Assembly: GCA_964563295.1 (NCBI GenBank)
Contig: CAZLWX010000085.1
Span: forward strand, 1-17,575
Source of the DNA: Chryseosolibacter sp964563295
GTDB lineage: Bacteria; Bacteroidota; Bacteroidia; Cytophagales; Cyclobacteriaceae
Direction: 5' to 3'
Length of the DNA: 17,575 bases
Below are positions 6,455 through 14,427 of this stretch, piece by piece (positions within the stretch are counted from its first letter, which is position 1; every line of letters begins with the position of its first letter). Under the pieces are notes generated by a model. The model saw only the letters and a program-made list of their open reading frames with translations, made no database searches and was not told the DNA's origin. A program made the translations under genes and the position numbers.

Positions 6455-8073
6455 GCACGCTGAAGATACATCCAAACGACAATGTCGCTGTTGCCCTGGC
6501 TGACCTTCATACTGGTCAAGCTATTCGGGTGGATTCGCTTGATGTGACCGTTCATGACGATATCCCCTCGAAGCACAAGTTTGCGCTCGAGGACCTCAAT
6601 GTGGGGCAAGGCGTTGTCATGTATGGCATCTTGATCGGAAAAGCCGTCAAACCGATTCGACGCGGTGAAGGGATCACGGTGAACAATGTAACACACGAGA
6701 TCAGTGAATACTCGATCTCTTCGAAAAAGAAACCGACCTGGAATGGGCCCGATATTTCGGAGTTCAGGAATTTGGAGTTTCTGGGATTTCACCGTGGGGA
6801 TGGAAGAGTGGGCACGGCAAACTACTGGATAGTAGTACCTCTGGTATTCTGCGAGAACCGCAACCTGGATATCATGAAATCCGCGCTTCTGGAGGAGCTC
6901 GGCTACGCAAATGGCAGCGAATATAAAATGCAATTGCGTGAACTCATCCATTCATGGCGCAATGGCAGCAGCGCTCACGACGTTGAGCGACCGCTCAATC
7001 ATAGGTTGTTCGAGCATGTTGACGGTGTAAAATTCCTGAGGCACCACATGGGATGCGGCGGTACCCCAACCGACGCGCGTATGTTGTGCGGATTACTCGC
7101 CGGATATATTACGCATCCCAATGTTGCAGGCGCAACGGTATTAAGTCTCGGATGCCAGGATGCCCAGGTCGAACTGTTGAAGGAAGAGATACAACGGCGT
7201 GACTCCGCATTTGCAAAACCCTTGCTCATTTTTGAGCAACAGCAGCACGGAACGGAGAGGGCACTGCTAACCAAGGCGATGGAACAAACCTTCCGTTTCC
7301 TTGGCGATGCTAACCGCGCACGTCGAAAGCCGGCGCCTTTGAGTGCGCTTACCATTGGAGTTGAATGCGGTGGATCGGATGGATTCTCAGGACTGTCTGC
7401 TAATCCGGCGATAGGTTCTGCAGCCGACCTTATTGTCGCGCTGGGCGGCAAAGTCATCTTGTCAGAGTTTCCCGAATTGTGTGGGGTTGAGCAAGAACTG
7501 ATCGAGCGATGTGTCGATCCGGCAATTGCTGAACGATTTATCAGCATTCAAAGATCGTATTCGGCGAAAGCAGAAGCTGTTGGAGCCGGATTCAATCTCA
7601 ATCCTTCTCCCGGCAACATCAAGGATGGATTGATCACCGACGCGATGAAGTCGGCGGGCGCGGTAAAGAAAGGTGGATCTTCCCCTGTCAACGATGTCTT
7701 GGATTATCCTGAAATGGCAAGGAAGCCCGGATTGAATCTGTTATGCACCCCGGGCAGCGATGTGGAATCCACCACCGCGCTTGTCGGATCCGGAGCAAAC
7801 CTTGTTCTATTTTCAACTGGGCTTGGTACCCCGACGGGAAACCCGGTGGCGCCGGTGGTGAAGATCTCCAGTAATACGCGTGTGGCGGAAAAGATGCACG
7901 ATATTATCGACATCGATGCGGGTGGCATTATCACTGGATCTGACATGATCGAAGAAGTCGGGAAGAGAATATTGAAATTTTGCATCGAGGTCGCTAGTGG
8001 AAGAGCGCATGCAAAGGCCGTGGCCAACGGACAGGATGATTTTATACCCTGGAAACGCGAGATCTCGCTCTAA
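6451..8073 (+). CDS. UxaA/GarD-family sugar-acid dehydratase (altronate/galactarate dehydratase-like) with fused SAF domain
   Basis: Predicted cytoplasmic metal-dependent dehydratase converting an aldonate or aldarate to its 2-keto-3-deoxy form. Residues ~5-80 are a SAF domain (HPNDNVAVALADL, then HKFALEDLNVGQGVVMYG). The main domain follows with GFHRGDGRVGTANY (112-125), C134, HHMGCGG (198-204), C235 in LGCQD, ECGGSDGFSG (305-314), LLCTPG (430-435) and TPTGNPVAPV (460-469), all typical of the family. Length is 540 aa against ~495-525 for UxaA and GarD; the extra length lies around 140-195, between C134 and the HHMGCGG motif. Known members act on D-altronate or D-galactarate. Because the adjacent FAH protein is of the 2-keto-3-deoxy-pentonate type, the substrate here may be a pentonate. 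The GTG start overlaps the ALDH stop by four bases (GTGA); no better ATG lies in frame nearby. It is the last gene of the overlapping set. Confidence 0.9.
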   Translation: MSTLKIHPNDNVAVALADLHTGQAIRVDSLDVTVHDDIPSKHKFALEDLNVGQGVVMYGILIGKAVKPIRRGEGITVNNVTHEISEYSISSKKKPTWNGPDISEFRNLEFLGFHRGDGRVGTANYWIVVPLVFCENRNLDIMKSALLEELGYANGSEYKMQLRELIHSWRNGSSAHDVERPLNHRLFEHVDGVKFLRHHMGCGGTPTDARMLCGLLAGYITHPNVAGATVLSLGCQDAQVELLKEEIQRRDSAFAKPLLIFEQQQHGTERALLTKAMEQTFRFLGDANRARRKPAPLSALTIGVECGGSDGFSGLSANPAIGSAADLIVALGGKVILSEFPELCGVEQELIERCVDPAIAERFISIQRSYSAKAEAVGAGFNLNPSPGNIKDGLITDAMKSAGAVKKGGSSPVNDVLDYPEMARKPGLNLLCTPGSDVESTTALVGSGANLVLFSTGLGTPTGNPVAPVVKISSNTRVAEKMHDIIDIDAGGIITGSDMIEEVGKRILKFCIEVASGRAHAKAVANGQDDFIPWKREISL

Positions 8074-8126
8074 TGATCTCCACGCTACCGGGCAAAATTG
8101 ATTTATGAGATTATGACGGTATACTT

Positions 8127-8951
8127 ATGAAGATGAGTTGTCTATCGGTATCGCTGTTCCCGAAGATTCAGAACGGCGAAATGAGCATAAGAGAGTACGC
8201 CAGGGTGTGCAAAGGCCTTGGCCTCGATGGCTTCGATCTTGGGATAATCCTGTTTAAAAATCACACCCCTAAATACATTGACCAGATCAAAAATGACATC
8301 CGGGAGGAGCAAATACCAATGTGCATGGTCACCACCTATCCCGACTTTACTCATCCCGATGTAGGGCAGCGCACGCGCGAATTCGATTTCCTGGTTCACG
8401 ACATTGCGCTTGCCTCAGCTTTCGGTGCCAAATTTTTGAGAGTTACAGCCGGTCAGGCTCACCCTGGTGTTCCACGAGCGGATGGAATTGAATGGGCGAT
8501 ACGTAACCTGCGCGAGGCGGCACCCATTGCCGAGGAATATGGAATTACGCTTTTATATGAAGATCATTCCAAGCCCGGTGCGTGGGAGTATATGGATTTT
8601 AGCAGTCCTCCCGAGATTTTCCTGGCCATCGCGGACGGGTTGCGCGACACTTCCATTGGTATCAATTTCGATACCGCCAATATTCTTGTCGCTGGGCAGG
8701 ACCAGACGATCGAGGTGCTCGACAAGGTAATCGACAAAGTGCAGACGATTCATGTGGCTGAAACCCGCACAAAGGGAAAGATGGATCCCGTGGCGATTGG
8801 GACAGGCATCGTTCCTTTTCGCGAAATATTCAGTTACCTGAAGTCCCGAAAGTTTGATGGATGGCTGTGTCTGGAAGAATGGGGTAACAATGGCGTCGAG
8901 GGCGTGAAAAGCGCGGTAGGCTTTGTGCGTGAAACGTGGGAAAAGGCATGA
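8127..8951 (+). CDS. Sugar phosphate isomerase/epimerase-like TIM-barrel protein (xylose isomerase-like fold), copy 1
   Basis: Predicted cytoplasmic (beta/alpha)8 enzyme of 274 residues from the AP-endonuclease-2/xylose-isomerase-like superfamily. It carries the four usual metal ligands in order: E145 in LLYEDHS, D182 in INFDTANI, H209 in IHVAE, and E250 or E251 in CLEEWG. The early beta-strand GLDGFDLG (32-39) is the standard opening of the barrel. Members epimerise or isomerise ketoses, keto sugar acids or inosoles, and some are dehydratases or lyases; nothing in the sequence fixes the substrate. It lies 53 bases after the UxaA-like gene and 30 bases before the transporter gene, so it belongs to the same transcription unit and probably supplies or shuttles a sugar or keto-acid epimer. 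The start ATG-AAG-ATG at 8127 has no Shine-Dalgarno, as is common in Bacteroidota; M3 is an alternative. It is clearly distinct from the second TIM-barrel gene at 10251. Confidence 0.82.
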   Translation: MKMSCLSVSLFPKIQNGEMSIREYARVCKGLGLDGFDLGIILFKNHTPKYIDQIKNDIREEQIPMCMVTTYPDFTHPDVGQRTREFDFLVHDIALASAFGAKFLRVTAGQAHPGVPRADGIEWAIRNLREAAPIAEEYGITLLYEDHSKPGAWEYMDFSSPPEIFLAIADGLRDTSIGINFDTANILVAGQDQTIEVLDKVIDKVQTIHVAETRTKGKMDPVAIGTGIVPFREIFSYLKSRKFDGWLCLEEWGNNGVEGVKSAVGFVRETWEKA

Positions 8952-8981
8952 AGATGTTGACAAACCATTAAACAGGGAGTA

Positions 8982-10238
8982 GTGAAAACGATCAGGAATT
9001 TTCGATGGTGGGTTGCCGGGCTGATTGCCCTCGCTACGGCGATAAACTACCTGGACAGGCAGACGCTTCCCGTTGCTTTGAGTGAGATCAAAAAAACTAT
9101 TCCCATTGCTGACAGTGAGTACGGGATAATCAACAGCCTTTTTCTGCTAGCCTACGGATCAATGTACGCCGTGGGCGGAAGGATCATGGACTTGCTGGGA
9201 TCAAGGATCGGTTACACCGTGATGATCGTCTGGTGGTCATTGGCTAACATCCTTCACGGCTTCGTGTCCAGTGTAACGGGCCTTGGTGTCGCTCGCTTTC
9301 TGCTGGGAGCCGGCGAAGGCGGAGGATTTCCCGGTTCCGCGAAAGTTGTATCGGAGTGGTTCAAAGCGCGAGAGCGCTCGCTAGCGTTCGGAATATTCAA
9401 CACCGGGTCCAGTCTTGGCGCCCTGGTGGCTCCTCCATTGATCGCATGGATCATAACGACGCTTGATTGGCGATGGGCTTTCATTCTTTCGGGCCTGGTT
9501 GGCATCGTTTGGGTTTTGATTTGGCTGAGAATGTACTCGGCACCTGCGCACAGCAAGTTCATCACGCCGTCGGACCGTGCCGAACTTCCCGACGTGGAAG
9601 AGGGCGCGGGCGGGGCCTCCACGCCATGGCTTAGCCTGTTGTCGTATCGAAAAGTATGGGGCCTGCTGCTTATCAAATTCCTGACAGATGCCGGGTGGTT
9701 CTTTTTCATCTTCTGGCTACCCAAATACCTGAGCGATGAACGTGGACTCGACATCGTTGGGGTCGGAGCTTATGCATGGATTCCTTATGCATTCGCGGGC
9801 TGTGGAAGTTTCCTCGGGGGATGGCTTAGTAGTTTTCTGTTGGCGCGAAACGTCTCTCTTGATCAGTCCAGAAAAATATGTCTGGGCATCTCGGCTTTTC
9901 TTTTGCCTGCCTCTCTCATGATCACCGAAGCCTCCTTGAGCATGGCGATTGTCTTCTTCAGCATGGCAATGTTTGGCCACCAGTTTTGGGCAACGATTGT
10001 TCAGACACTTGCCGCTGATATGTTTCCCTCGAGAGTCGTCGGGTCGGTTGCCGGCTTGATGGGTAGCGTGGGAACTTATGGGGCAATGTTATTCAGCTTT
10101 TTGATCGGCTTTGTTGTTGAGCGACATGGCTATGAGCCTGCCTTCGTCATTTCAGGATTATTGCACCCCTTGAGTTTTCTACTGGTCTTCATCACCATAA
10201 AGAAGATAGACTTAGTTAAACTAAACAAAACCCTTTAA
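8982..10238 (+). CDS. MFS transporter of the anion:cation symporter (ExuT/hexuronate-type) family
   Basis: Inner-membrane symporter of 418 residues with about twelve hydrophobic segments and a central cytoplasmic loop at ~184-223. Seen: NYLDRQTLPVALSEI (22-36) at the end of TM1, the MFS motif A as GRIMDLLGSRIG (66-77) between TM2 and TM3, and GEGGGFPGSAKVVSEWF (111-127), a signature shared with hexuronate, galactarate/glucarate and tartrate carriers of the ACS family. The likely cargo is therefore a sugar acid or uronate taken up with H+ or Na+, which fits the sugar-acid enzymes on either side. The start is taken as GTG 8982, the only standard start before TM1; an in-frame TGA lies just upstream at 8958. 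GGGAG (8975-8979) sits only two bases from the start, too close for an ideal ribosome-binding site. A TAXI/TRAP-type or SusCD-only uptake is not indicated. Confidence 0.9.
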   Translation: MKTIRNFRWWVAGLIALATAINYLDRQTLPVALSEIKKTIPIADSEYGIINSLFLLAYGSMYAVGGRIMDLLGSRIGYTVMIVWWSLANILHGFVSSVTGLGVARFLLGAGEGGGFPGSAKVVSEWFKARERSLAFGIFNTGSSLGALVAPPLIAWIITTLDWRWAFILSGLVGIVWVLIWLRMYSAPAHSKFITPSDRAELPDVEEGAGGASTPWLSLLSYRKVWGLLLIKFLTDAGWFFFIFWLPKYLSDERGLDIVGVGAYAWIPYAFAGCGSFLGGWLSSFLLARNVSLDQSRKICLGISAFLLPASLMITEASLSMAIVFFSMAMFGHQFWATIVQTLAADMFPSRVVGSVAGLMGSVGTYGAMLFSFLIGFVVERHGYEPAFVISGLLHPLSFLLVFITIKKIDLVKLNKTL

Positions 10239-10250
10239 TCACTACTCCGA

Positions 10251-11090
10251 ATGAAATTATCAATTGCAATTGCCGATTCAAAAGCACTGGACAGCGCGTT
10301 TGTTGTATTTAGAGGTTTCGACACGTCTATCCCTAAAGCGGCAAAGTTGGGATTCGATGGTATTGAATTGGCGCTGAAACGGGTTGATGAAATTGATTTA
10401 AATAAACTCGACCGGCTCCTGGGCGAACATAGTATGGAAGTGTCGTGTATTTCAACCGGTCAGGTCTATGCCGATAGCGGACTGGTATTGACCGACGATG
10501 ACAGAGGGAAACGCGATGAAGTGAAGGTCGTATTCCGTGATTTGATCGACATGGCAAGTAAATATGGAGGGATGGTGAATATCGGTCGCGTGCGTGGTGC
10601 AATCGGCATGCGCAACAAGGGGGACATCGAGAAACGCTTCATCGACGTCGTGCGGGAACTATGCGAATATGCCAGGCCTCGTAATGTGACTATTGTGCTG
10701 GAGCCTATCAACCGGTACGAGTCGGATTTTATCAATACGGTTGACGAAGGTGTTCGTTTTGTTAAAGCAATCGGCGCGCCAAATCTTGGGCTGCTTCCCG
10801 ATGTCTTCCATATGAATATTGAAGAGGCCGACATCGGTGCTCAAATCAGGAATAATATGGACTACATCAGGTATGTCCATGTGGCTGACTCAAACAGGCT
10901 TGCGCCGGGCCAGGGCCATCTTGATTTTAATGACATTTTCTGCAGTCTGCAGCAGTCGGGATACAATGGATGGGTATCTGCCGAAATTCTTCCAAGACCA
11001 GATCCTGAAAAGGCGGCACGGCAAGCTATCGATTACCTGCTCCCTTTCGTTAGTAACGTCAGCAACTTAAAGATGAGTGCGCGCAACTGA
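10251..11090 (+). CDS. TIM-barrel epimerase resembling 5-keto-L-gluconate epimerase (IolO-like)
   Basis: Predicted cytoplasmic metal-dependent epimerase (279 aa) of the sugar phosphate isomerase/epimerase superfamily. The metal ligands are E151 (LEPINRYESDF), D184 (LLPDVFHMNIEE), H210 (YVHVADSNR) and E245 (SAEILPRPDP). H187 in the FHMNIEEAD segment and the APGQGHLDF loop (218-226) are shared with D-tagatose/D-psicose 3-epimerases and with 5-keto-L-gluconate epimerase, which interconverts 5-keto-L-gluconate and D-tagaturonate; the INRYES and LPRPDP details remind me most of the latter. Tagaturonate is the precursor of altronate, the classic UxaA substrate, so pairing with the UxaA-like gene would make sense, although no tagaturonate reductase (UxaB/UxaD) is in the window. 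It lies 12 bases after the transporter gene, clearly co-transcribed. A plain tagatose/psicose or erythrulose epimerase role remains possible. The last ~15 residues are an unremarkable tail. Confidence 0.83.
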   Translation: MKLSIAIADSKALDSAFVVFRGFDTSIPKAAKLGFDGIELALKRVDEIDLNKLDRLLGEHSMEVSCISTGQVYADSGLVLTDDDRGKRDEVKVVFRDLIDMASKYGGMVNIGRVRGAIGMRNKGDIEKRFIDVVRELCEYARPRNVTIVLEPINRYESDFINTVDEGVRFVKAIGAPNLGLLPDVFHMNIEEADIGAQIRNNMDYIRYVHVADSNRLAPGQGHLDFNDIFCSLQQSGYNGWVSAEILPRPDPEKAARQAIDYLLPFVSNVSNLKMSARN

Positions 11091-11093
11091 CCA

Positions 11094-11101
11094 TATGTTT
11101 G
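11094..11101 (+). promoter_or_regulatory. Candidate Bacteroidota -7 promoter element before the amidohydrolase genes
   Basis: TATGTTTG is an exact match to the TAnnTTTG -7 consensus of the Bacteroidota primary sigma factor. It lies in the 54-base gap after the epimerase gene, 43 bases before the amidohydrolase start. A -33 TTTG at the proper distance is not evident, and a match to six fixed bases can arise by chance. If real, it gives the three amide/D-amino-acid genes an internal promoter. Confidence 0.3.
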
Positions 11102-11144
11102 TTTGATCAGCAATAGTGATAAGGTACAGTCATGATTAATCGAG

Positions 11145-12794
11145 ATGAATTCTATGAATAAGACTAGCCGTTTACACATTGATCTTCTACTCGCTGCCAC
11201 GATAGTTCTGGTGTCAGGCGCTGCGACAGCGGCCTTTGCACAAAAGAAATGGTCGTCGACACGCATCGAAAAGCTCAAGACAGAAGTAATGCAAAATGTC
11301 GGGCAACAAACCAAAATGGCTCAAGTGATGGTCGACAAGGTCTTCAGCTTTGGTGAACTCGGTTTCCAGGAATTCGAGACGTCGAAGTACCTGACGGGTA
11401 TCCTCAAAGCCAATGGTTTTGAGATACAGGAAGGAATTTCAGGTGTTCCAACAGCATGGCTAGCAACATGGGGTAAAGGGAAACCGGTGATTTCCATAGG
11501 AAGTGACATTGACTGTATTCCCAAGGCATCTCAACAGCCCGGTGTTGCCTACCACTCGCCGATCATTGAAGGCGCACCGGGTCATGGAGAAGGACACAAT
11601 TCCGGCGTACCGTTGAGTATCCTGGCGGCACTTGAGGTGAAGAAGATTATGGAACGTGAAGGGATCCCAGGCACGCTTAAACTTTGGGCGGGGGTCGCGG
11701 AGGAGTTACTGGCAACGAAGGCTTACTTTACCCGCGATGGATATTTTGATGATGTAGACATCACGATATTCCCTCACGTCAGCAGCAATTTTTCTGTCGC
11801 GTATGGTCAGCCCAATGGTTCGGGGCTCATTTCTGTCGAGTATACTTTTGAAGGTGTGGCCGCCCATTCCGCGGGTGCGCCCTGGCGGGGAAGGAGTGCC
11901 CTGGATGCTGTCGAGCTTACCAGCATTGGCTGGCAATATTTACGTGAACACCTCGAACCCGTTCAGCGCTCGCATCATATTATTTCCGATGGCGGCGATC
12001 AGCCTAACGTCGTTCCTTCGAAAGCCAGTATCTGGTTCTTCGTACGCGAGCTCAGTTACGAAAAGATCATGGCAAATTATGAACGGCTGAATCAAATAGT
12101 TCAAGGCGCGGCGATGATGACTCAAACACAGGTCACCAGCAAAATCCTCGGCAGCGCATGGCCGCGGCATTTCAATAAGACAGTTGCGGAGACTATGTAT
12201 GAGAATATCAAACGCGTCGGTCTGCCAAAATGGACTGCCGACGACCAGGCCTTAGCGGTTGCCTTGCAAAAGGAATTGCACAACAAAGAGGCTAAAGGTC
12301 TGGCAACTGAAATTGAGCCCTTGGGGGTGCCTGTTAAGGATATAAAGAGCGGAGGCTCCGACGATATTGGTGACGTTTCGTGGAAGGTACCCACTGTTAC
12401 GCTGCGCTACCCTGCCAATATTCCTGGCTTGCCCGGGCACCATTGGGCAGATGCGGTGGCCATGGCAACACCAATTGCGCATAAAGGTGTCGTTGCTGGC
12501 GCACAGGTGACGGCCATGACCGTCCTCGACTTCCTCCTGAAGCCGGAACTCGTGCAACAAGCCTGGGATTACTTCGAAAACGTTCAGTCAAAGGATCAGA
12601 AATATATACCCATGATTCCAGCCGACGAGAAGCCGGCGATCTACCTGAATGAGAAAAAAATGGCAGCATTCCGTGAAGAAATGTCCAAATACTACTACGA
12701 CGAGACGCGTTATGATACTTACCTGGAACAGCTTGGCATATCGTATCCCACAGTTTCAAAACCGAATGACGGGAAAAGCGATGCCGGACAGTAG
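11145..12794 (+). CDS. Exported M20-family amidohydrolase (AbgB / aminoacylase-like)
   Basis: Secreted or periplasmic metallo-amidohydrolase of 549 residues, expected to cleave an amide bond such as N-acyl-amino acid or p-aminobenzoyl-glutamate type substrates. A signal peptide (residues ~1-32, hydrophobic core IDLLLAATIVLVSGAATAA) ends in AFA|Q. Seen in order: SIGSDIDCIP (117-126), GHGEGHNSG (146-154), AGVAEELLA (182-190), FPHVSS (209-214), VAAHSAGAPW (238-247, the dimerisation/lid region) and LPGHHWADA (429-437). Likely metal ligands are D121 or D123, H151, E187 or E188, H211 and H432. The second motif carries E149 where many M20D relatives have a cysteine (GHxCGH). The start could be M1 or M4, both upstream of the signal. 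It follows the IolO-like gene by 54 bases, and its last 14 bases overlap the next gene. The C-terminal ~80 residues after the barrel are charged and of unknown role. Confidence 0.88.
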   Translation: MNSMNKTSRLHIDLLLAATIVLVSGAATAAFAQKKWSSTRIEKLKTEVMQNVGQQTKMAQVMVDKVFSFGELGFQEFETSKYLTGILKANGFEIQEGISGVPTAWLATWGKGKPVISIGSDIDCIPKASQQPGVAYHSPIIEGAPGHGEGHNSGVPLSILAALEVKKIMEREGIPGTLKLWAGVAEELLATKAYFTRDGYFDDVDITIFPHVSSNFSVAYGQPNGSGLISVEYTFEGVAAHSAGAPWRGRSALDAVELTSIGWQYLREHLEPVQRSHHIISDGGDQPNVVPSKASIWFFVRELSYEKIMANYERLNQIVQGAAMMTQTQVTSKILGSAWPRHFNKTVAETMYENIKRVGLPKWTADDQALAVALQKELHNKEAKGLATEIEPLGVPVKDIKSGGSDDIGDVSWKVPTVTLRYPANIPGLPGHHWADAVAMATPIAHKGVVAGAQVTAMTVLDFLLKPELVQQAWDYFENVQSKDQKYIPMIPADEKPAIYLNEKKMAAFREEMSKYYYDETRYDTYLEQLGISYPTVSKPNDGKSDAGQ

Positions 12795-14421
12795 TCCAAA
12801 TTCTTGCCAAAACAATCGGTTATCAGTTCTTAACAGAAGCTTCAAGATCGTGCGCGGTTTTATGCTGCTGTTATTCATGGTTGCCTGTAATTCGCATGAG
12901 CAATTCGATGTCTTGATCCTGAACGGGCAGGTATTCGATGGAACGGGTGCCGCCGCGACGACGGCGGATATAGGAATAAAAGACGGTCGGATTCTGGCGC
13001 TCGGGGACCTGAAAAATGCTTCCGGGGCCACCGTCGTCGATGCGACAGGACTCGCCGTGTCGCCTGGCTTTATCGATCTGCATTCGCATCTTGAGGCTAT
13101 TGATAAGCTCCCCGATTGCGAAAATCTCGTTCGGCAAGGGATTACAACGGGGCTTGGTGGTCCTGATGGAGGAGGCCCATGGCCTTTCAAGGCGCAACTC
13201 GACCGGCTTGAAAAGAATGGCGTCGGTATCAATGTCGGGTTTCTTGTCGGTCACAATGTGGTGCGGAAAAATGTCCTAGGACTCGCCGACCGCGCCCCCA
13301 ACGAGCAGGAACTTGAAGAAATGAAAGCCCAGGTCGCGCTGGCGATGGAGTCCGGGGCCTTTGGCATTTCGACCGGGCTGAAATATTTGCCCGGAACCTT
13401 CGCTTCAACGGACGAATTGGTGGCACTCTCGAAGGTCGCATCGGCATTTGGAGGATTCTACACGTCGCACTTGCGCGATGAAGGACTTGGCCTGCTCGCC
13501 TCCGTGAAGGAAGCCATTACAATCGGCGACCAGGCGGATATTCCGATCGTACTGACGCATCATAAGGTTGTCGGACAACCGATGTGGGGAAGTAGTGTCC
13601 GTTCGCTGGCCATGGTGGACTCAGCGAGAAATGTGGGAATCGATGTGATGTTGGATCAATACCCGTATGCAGCAAGTCGCACAGGAATCAGTATCCTCAT
13701 TCCGTCATGGGCGCTGGAAGGAGGTATGGACAGGTTCAAGGAAAGGATAGCCTTCGTCGCAACGCGCGACAGCATTCGACGCCAGATCGTCTTCAATCTG
13801 GCGAATGATCGCGGCGGAAATGACTTGCGGCGCGTACTGCTTTCAAGTGTTAGCTGGAATCACGAGCTGGATGGCAAGACTTTATATGACTGGTGCGTCA
13901 TTGAAAAACTGGAACCGACTTTGGAGAATGGCGCAGAGCTGGTCATCAAGGCCCAAAGCCGTGGCGACACCCGATGCATTTATTTTGCGATGGATGAAGG
14001 GGATATCAAACGAATAATGCAACATCCGTATGCCGCGGTAGCAACGGATGGAGTGCTGACGAATGCTGCCAGCGGACCTGCACATCCGCGCGCCTATGGT
14101 ACCTTTCCAAGAGTATTTTCAAAATATGTCCGCGGCGAAGGTACGATTACAATGGAGGAGGCTATCAGGAAAATGACAACACTGCCTGCCAGTCGCATGG
14201 GACTTACTGACCGAGGTGTGCTCAAAGAAGGATACTTTGCTGACATTGTTGTGTTCAATCCTGATTCAATCGGCGATGCTAATTCGTTCGAAGACCCTCA
14301 TCGATACCCGGTCGGGATAAACTATGTTCTCGTGAACGGTCAGATCGCTGTCGATGGTGATTCCATCACCATGGTCAGGTCCGGTAAGGTGTTGTATGGG
14401 CCGGGCAAAAAGCGTCGCTGA
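12781..14421 (+). CDS. D-aminoacylase / N-acyl-D-amino-acid deacylase-family amidohydrolase, probable lipoprotein
   Basis: Exported amidohydrolase-superfamily enzyme (546 aa with this start) predicted to release an amino acid, typically a D-amino acid, from an N-acyl group. The hydrophobic stretch GFMLLLFMVAC ends in a lipobox-like C36. The composite barrel follows: DVLILNGQVFDGTG (43-56), metal motif HSH (101-103), TSHLRDEG (228-235, H230), LTHHKVVG (258-265, H260 or H261) and ATDG (421-424, D423). Classical D-aminoacylases have GNCG after the GITT strand, its cysteine being a metal ligand; here the position reads GITTGLGGPDGGG (120-132) without cysteine. The start is not settled: ATG 12781 overlaps the upstream gene by 14 bases and gives a long n-region, GTG 12850 gives a very short signal, and an earlier ATG at 12649 lies deep within the upstream gene. 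It is followed after six bases by a racemase-family gene. Confidence 0.86.
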   Translation: MPDSSPNSCQNNRLSVLNRSFKIVRGFMLLLFMVACNSHEQFDVLILNGQVFDGTGAAATTADIGIKDGRILALGDLKNASGATVVDATGLAVSPGFIDLHSHLEAIDKLPDCENLVRQGITTGLGGPDGGGPWPFKAQLDRLEKNGVGINVGFLVGHNVVRKNVLGLADRAPNEQELEEMKAQVALAMESGAFGISTGLKYLPGTFASTDELVALSKVASAFGGFYTSHLRDEGLGLLASVKEAITIGDQADIPIVLTHHKVVGQPMWGSSVRSLAMVDSARNVGIDVMLDQYPYAASRTGISILIPSWALEGGMDRFKERIAFVATRDSIRRQIVFNLANDRGGNDLRRVLLSSVSWNHELDGKTLYDWCVIEKLEPTLENGAELVIKAQSRGDTRCIYFAMDEGDIKRIMQHPYAAVATDGVLTNAASGPAHPRAYGTFPRVFSKYVRGEGTITMEEAIRKMTTLPASRMGLTDRGVLKEGYFADIVVFNPDSIGDANSFEDPHRYPVGINYVLVNGQIAVDGDSITMVRSGKVLYGPGKKRR

Positions 14422-14427
14422 GTCGCC

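Noticed and set aside
6340..6951. - strand frame of 203 codons under the ALDH/UxaA junction
   Set aside because: It lies antisense to two confidently assigned genes and its translation resembles nothing known to me. The frames at 6999-7547 and 5545-5973 are rejected likewise.
4023..8073. Galactarate/glucarate (hexarate) pathway as the main reading of the operon
   Set aside because: That route uses a DHDPS-family 5-keto-4-deoxyglucarate dehydratase/decarboxylase to reach the semialdehyde; none is present, and the FAH protein carries 2-keto-3-deoxy-pentonate dehydratase signatures instead. It is not fully excluded.
12649..12780. Start of the D-aminoacylase-like gene at ATG 12649
   Set aside because: It would put 44 extra residues inside the upstream gene and bury the lipoprotein signal far from the N-terminus; ATG 12781 is more plausible.
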